Origin: Phascolomyces articulosus
Lineage: Eukaryota; Mucoromycota; Mucoromycetes; Mucorales; Lichtheimiaceae
DNA: 64,000 nt
Direction of reading: 5' to 3'
Assembly: GCA_025677815.1 (NCBI GenBank)
Contig: JAIXMP010000070.1
Location: 1-64,000, forward strand
The notes under the pieces are model-generated. The model made no database searches. It was not told the DNA's origin and worked only from the letters and a program-made list of their open reading frames with translations. This document shows, piece by piece, positions 59,497 to 64,000 of this stretch. The position numbers were made by a program, and so were the translations under genes. Positions within the stretch are counted from its first letter, which is position 1. Each line of letters starts with the position of its first letter.

Positions 59497-60412
59497 ATGC
59501 TTCAGCTTTCTCCTCACACTACAGTATTTGGAAGCGCGCAAGGCCAAAAAGAACGATCCCTACGAATGAATATGAACCAAGATGAAGCGCTTTCAAACTA
59601 TAGTGACTATAACGACCTTCTCCAATCTGAAGTCTATGTTGATCTCGAACGTTTAAGAATATTGGCTCGTCATGGCATTCCCAATGAACTTCGTGGTGTA
59701 AGTTTTTATTATACTCTAATATTTGACCCTTCAACGTTCACTACGACTCTCTTTACAAAACTTATTTCAAAAAAGTACACAAAATATACTTTTTTTTTTA
59801 TCTTTTCTTCTCTCCAACCTCTTTCATACATAAATATGAATATATATCAGAATATTTATTGATTAACAAAAAAAAAATATGATTTATTATGAATGATAAT
59901 AGGAAGTTTGGAAATATCTTTTGGGTGTACAACAAGCTGACCGTTGTAAGTTTTGTTTTTTTTAATAATCCAATTGAAAAGGAATCCTATTAATTTATCA
60001 TTTTTTATTTTATTTTATTTTTTATCTCTAGCAAAAGAATTAACCACCTCAAAAGCAAGAAAAGAAGATTATGAACAAATAGACAAGACAGATTCTGAAA
60101 TTTCTAAACGTATCCGTGGCGAAGTAACTCGATATCAACGAAAAGTACCCCTGTTGGATGGGAGACATTACATGAATCGCTTTGAAAATATCATTTTAGC
60201 TTATTTGAATGCAAATCGTGATGCTGAATATCATCCAGCTTTGGTATCTTTATGTGCTCCATTTATTTATGTATTAGATAAAGAGTGGGATGCTTACTTT
60301 TGTTTCGAACGATTGATGCAAGCCATGGGTAAGGTTTTTCTTTATTATTGTAAAGAAAAAAAAAAGGATCTAATTCTCACTCTAAGGGATTAAAAAGGAG
60401 AAGAGAAAAAAG

Positions 60413-60458
<46 letters not shown>

Positions 60459-61341
60459 AGGCTTAAAGGTAATAAACTCTGACTTTCTTTCATAATAATA
60501 GACGAACATTATCAATGTCATACTATTAAAGAAAGTATAGCCAATTTTATGACATTATTCCGTAATATCTTACCAGAATTGTAAGTTATGCAAAAAAATT
60601 AATCGATTTTCTTCCTCCTTTCTCTCCCCCATCCCCACAACAACAAGCATATCTCCCAATATAAACATCAAAAACTGGTTACTAACTTGAAATAATTAGA
60701 TGTAATTATTTTGAAGAAGAAGAAGTGGATTTAAATGAATGGGTCACATCATGGTTACAACATTTGCTTTCTCGGGAAATGAAGTTTGAAGATATAGTAC
60801 GATTATGGGGTAAATATATCTAATAATAATGGTAGTAGTAGTAGTAGTGGGATTATATATATATTTAATTTAATATTCATCCAAAATTTTATAATATGTT
60901 GCCACTCCAGATACATATTTCGCTATGCCTGATTTTCTAGAGTTTCATCCATTTGTATGCTTGGGTAAGTGTACAACAATTGTTAGAAAGTGAACTGGAA
61001 AATAATAATACTAATAATTTGGGAACTTTTGAATATAATTCAGCGATTCTACGGAATGCAAGAGAGAATCTTGAGGATCTGGAACAGTCGGAGATCAGGA
61101 CCATGCTACTCCGCTTACCTTACTTGGATATGCAACGGGTATGTGTGTTGTTATTTGTAAAATGCCGAGTTCTTTTCTTTCTATTGACTTTTTGAATGAC
61201 CTGATCAAATTTTTTGTTATTCACACCCGTTTTATTTTACTTTTTTTTTTTATATATAACACCCATCAGACCTTGGCTGAAGCATATAATTTACGCCATG
61301 AGAGTATGGAACGACAAATATCTGAAGATGGAGATTTATGA
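59497..61341 (+). CDS. Small TBC-domain protein, unconventional (no glutamine finger)
   Basis: Eight exons (59497-59697, 59903-59945, 60032-60328, 60502-60580, 60700-60809, 60911-60964, 61044-61138, 61270-61341) give 316 aa, essentially a stand-alone TBC domain. Seen: LARHGIPNELRGEVWKYLLG (TBC entry), a candidate Arg-finger element IRGEVTRYQ (I-x-x-E-x-x-R instead of IxxDxxR), and YHPALVSLCAPFIYVL where YxQGM normally sits. Further on are LNEWVTSWLQHLLSREM, FEDIVRLWDTYFAMPDFL and FVCLAILRNARENLEDLEQS. Known: the Gln finger is needed by dual-finger RabGAPs, so this protein probably acts by another mechanism or as a non-catalytic Rab binder. I do not recognise the exact orthologue. The start at 59497 is the first in-frame ATG after the 5' UTR; 59566 is an alternative. 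Confidence 0.82.
60419..60455. repeat. GA dinucleotide microsatellite
   Basis: About 18 tandem GA units lie within intron 3 of the small TBC gene, a likely length-polymorphic site. Confidence 0.9.
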
Positions 61342-63281
61342 TCGATAATATAAATATTTCTATTTTATTTTTCATTGGCATAATCTTCATTGTTTCAAAA
61401 TCCAAGGTTTACTTTTTATATTCACGTATTACAACCAGACACACACACACACACACACGCACAATTAACAACGAAGCAATTTATTCATTACATACATGCA
61501 CGACGCAACAATCATTTTTTTTTGTTCACTTTCCCCTTATTTTTCCGTTTTATTTTATTTTTTTTATATTCACATATATTTTATATAACATTTTGCATCT
61601 CTTGTTTCTTTCCCCTTTCTAATTCCTAACATATATACAACAGCAACACACTCAAGTTATTATACACACAACAATATTTACAATTCACATCTCCTACTAC
61701 TACACACACCCTCCTCTTTTTTCTTCTTCAATTTGCAACACATATTACTCACACTACACAACTTATTCAAATCTCCTCCTTATTTCTCCTATACAAAAAA
61801 AAAACCATAACTTTTCATATGTATTTTTTTCTTTCTCTCTACCCCCCTTTTTTTTAAAGTATATAATTCAAAGGATTATGAGACAATGAGGGAAGTTTAA
61901 TAGTACCTTTTTTTCTTATTTCTATTTTTTTTTCTAGGACCTAGCACTAGCAGTACTACGATTTTGATATATGCATCTATTAGTTCCTATAGGAGAGAGA
62001 GAGAAAAAAAAAAGAGGAAATTATCACAGATTTTGCATGGCGTGCGAAAACTCTTTAATTTTTTTTTCTCGCACACACAGAGATAGATTACGATTATAGC
62101 AACACAAGCATTATCTTTTTTTTTTATCAAAAAGAATATGTTTTTTTTATTATTGAGTGATAATGACGGGTGATGATCATGAAAAACCACAAGAGAGTGT
62201 GGGAATGTGCATAAATATGTGTTTTATTATTATATTTATTATTATTTGTTGTTGTTGCTTATTATCTACTCCTGTACTAACTCGTTTTTCAACTTCAATT
62301 AGCCTCTTTATTATGATGCATCACATTATCTTTTTATTTTATTTTATTTTTATATAAATAATCTCGGATCTGCAGATATAATATGTATTATCACAAGATT
62401 TATATCACAAGGACAAAACTTGCTAAAAGATAAGATGCTTCCTTGTTTGTATTTATATATGTAACAAAAATATAAAATAGAATAGATAAAGTAGCTGCGT
62501 AGTATAATTTAGAGTTTATATATGTACCACGTATTTTAATTTTTCATGGTGAGTTATTAACTTTATGCCTTGGTTATTCAAAATGACACATGTTGAATAA
62601 TAATTTAGCGATGTATAATTTATCATTTGCGTTTTAATATAATATTTTAAGAATAAGATGGTATGAAAGAGCAGGCAAGGGTCGACCAAGCTTCCCAAGA
62701 AGTTCATATAATTGGTATATACATCTCACAACAGAAAAAAAAAAACAAGAAACGACTCAAGTAATTCATAATAGAAGAGAAAAGTATATCTATATACAAA
62801 AAAGGAAGAGGTCACTCCTATCAAGAAGCATGTGGAGCAGTTCAAGAAATATGATCAATGGCGTACAAGATACTCAGTAAATCAAGAAGTTTGCAACTTA
62901 GTGCGTTCATGAGAGGAGAATAGCTCTTCAGTTGATCCATATATGTATATTCCCATTCTACTAGTTTTCGAATGAATCAAAGAAATAAAATCTTTCTGTT
63001 TGTATAGCGAGCTAAACCATCCATGGTACTATTCTTATATTTACAATGGTACACCGAAATATAAAACAGATAATAATAGTCATACAACACATATGCGTAC
63101 ATTCATCCTTGATCATCCATGACAATAAGGTTCATGATAACGTCGCTCTTACAGTACTACTATTTGTTATACAATCTACTGACAAACACAAAAATATAAA
63201 CAACAGCAACGACAAGATCATGAACTAAGCAACGCAAATACTGATATTTATAAAATAAAAGAAAAAAAGGAAAAAAAAATA
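61342..63281. other. Spacer, no gene seen
   Basis: About 1.9 kb of AT-rich sequence starting with the TBC 3' UTR. It contains an AC microsatellite (61439-61459), a GA run (61993-62003) and many T-runs. No supported gene. Confidence 0.45.
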
Positions 63282-63521
63282 TCTATCGATAGTAGGGGGC
63301 CAGAATAGGACACCGCCTTCGTCCGCCAATCTTGTAAAATGGAGGTTGGTATCATCAACAAAATAGAATTCTAATAAATATGTCCAAACCAAAAAATATC
63401 ATTTATATGATTCCCACTTACCATCTTCATCATCTTCCTTCTTATCATACAATTCCTTCTTCATCTTCATCGCCTTCATCACTCCTTGGTTATTGACTCC
63501 AACGTCCCAAATGGAATGCAT
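63282..63521 (-). CDS. Partial gene at the right edge, unrecognised
   Basis: On the minus strand an exon ending at 63422 before a GTAAGT donor reads ENATMHSIWDVGVNNQ and MKMKKELYDKKEDDED. After a 51-nt intron (acceptor TTAG at 63371) it continues in phase as EFYFVDDTNLHFTRLADEGG and VLFWPPTIDR, which looks like real protein. After about 63283 the frame runs into T-rich sequence. A further upstream piece at about 63890-63935 (VAPPVRVVEHVEKK, before another GTAAGT) has the right splice phase to join the exon at 63555, but I found no start codon. The gene may be cut by the window edge or partly decayed. Function unknown; the acidic/basic helix is the only visible feature. Confidence 0.35.
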
Positions 63522-64000
63522 CGTTGCATTTTCCGAAATTTCACTATTATTGAATAAAGCAAAAAATGGTAGAGAGAAGGAAGAAGTAGTGTATCGTTAT
63601 ATTGTTACCAGTGAAACAAATAACGAACACATATTTGATTCCCATTCATTCATTCATTCATCCATCACAAATTCCAGTGTGTGTGCGTATGTTATTATTC
63701 TCAATCGCTCCTGTTTCCATTCTAATGATAATGATAACACAAATCATAAAAGCTAACAAAAGCGCCTTATAAAAACCGTTCTTGCATTTTCATTATACTA
63801 CTTGAAGACCTAAATATCCAAATAGCACTATAATAAAATGGTACAAAATAACGCTTTTCTCGATATGCCTTTATTTTAAATAGGACTTACTTTTTTTCAA
63901 CGTGTTCAACAACACGTACTGGAGGAGCAACATATTTTTTTTATTAAAGATTTAATAATTACTTTGACATTAGATTCAAACATTTCAATGCAATAAATCT

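Overview
This window is fungal genomic DNA. The genes are split by many short introns (about 45 to 110 nt, GT-AG), lie in AT-rich spacers, and include fungus-specific proteins: a DASH-complex Duo1 subunit, a Kre9/Knh1-type GPI protein and a group X hybrid histidine kinase. Several proteins are unusually animal-like for a fungus: a full-length ASH2L-type COMPASS subunit, a LAPTM4-like tetraspan with a PPxY tail, and a ZNRF-like RING. A Fanzor/TnpB-like relic is also present. Together these suggest an early-diverging filamentous fungus, most likely Mucoromycota (Mucorales-like). That placement is inference.

Left part (1-25 kb): a P-loop sulfotransferase-like gene converges on the ASH2-type COMPASS subunit (minus). 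A mitochondrial SAP-domain protein (plus) converges on a CoA-type Nudix hydrolase (minus), which shares a 318-bp divergent promoter region with the LAPTM4-like protein. Next is a 9-kb, 16-exon gene of about 2486 aa (pseudokinase, AAA-type ATPase, helical repeats, GAF, histidine kinase, receiver). Its stop lies 55 bp from the stop of convergent DUO1. A 2.8-kb spacer with two strong palindromes leads to a modular AT-hook/C2H2 gene whose internal introns are all phase 1.

Middle (25-45 kb): a Rab-GAP TBC protein (minus), eIF2B epsilon (plus) converging on RNA polymerase I subunit Rpa12 (minus), then a minus-strand series: Kre9/Knh1-like GPI protein, a 15-exon OB-fold protein resembling RPA1/SHLD2-type ssDNA-binding proteins, the ribosome-assembly factor Rlp24, and an allantoate/nicotinate-type MFS permease.

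Right part (45-64 kb): a 3.6-kb gene-poor stretch, a nitrilase (plus) converging on a FYVE-UBZ-RING E3 ligase (minus), a decayed Fanzor-like fragment, a secreted His/Gly-rich repeat protein with Lys-Arg (kexin) sites, another gene-poor stretch, and a small unconventional TBC-domain protein (plus). A few exon-like pieces (4.5-4.9 kb, 44.8 kb, 63.3-63.5 kb) look coding but could not be assembled into complete genes.

Most genes are housekeeping (chromatin, translation initiation, Pol I, ribosome assembly, trafficking) and no operon-like functional cluster is apparent. A repeated layout is convergent pairs with short 3' gaps. Exon joins were derived by hand from GT-AG signals and checked for reading-frame phase; no transcript evidence was available.
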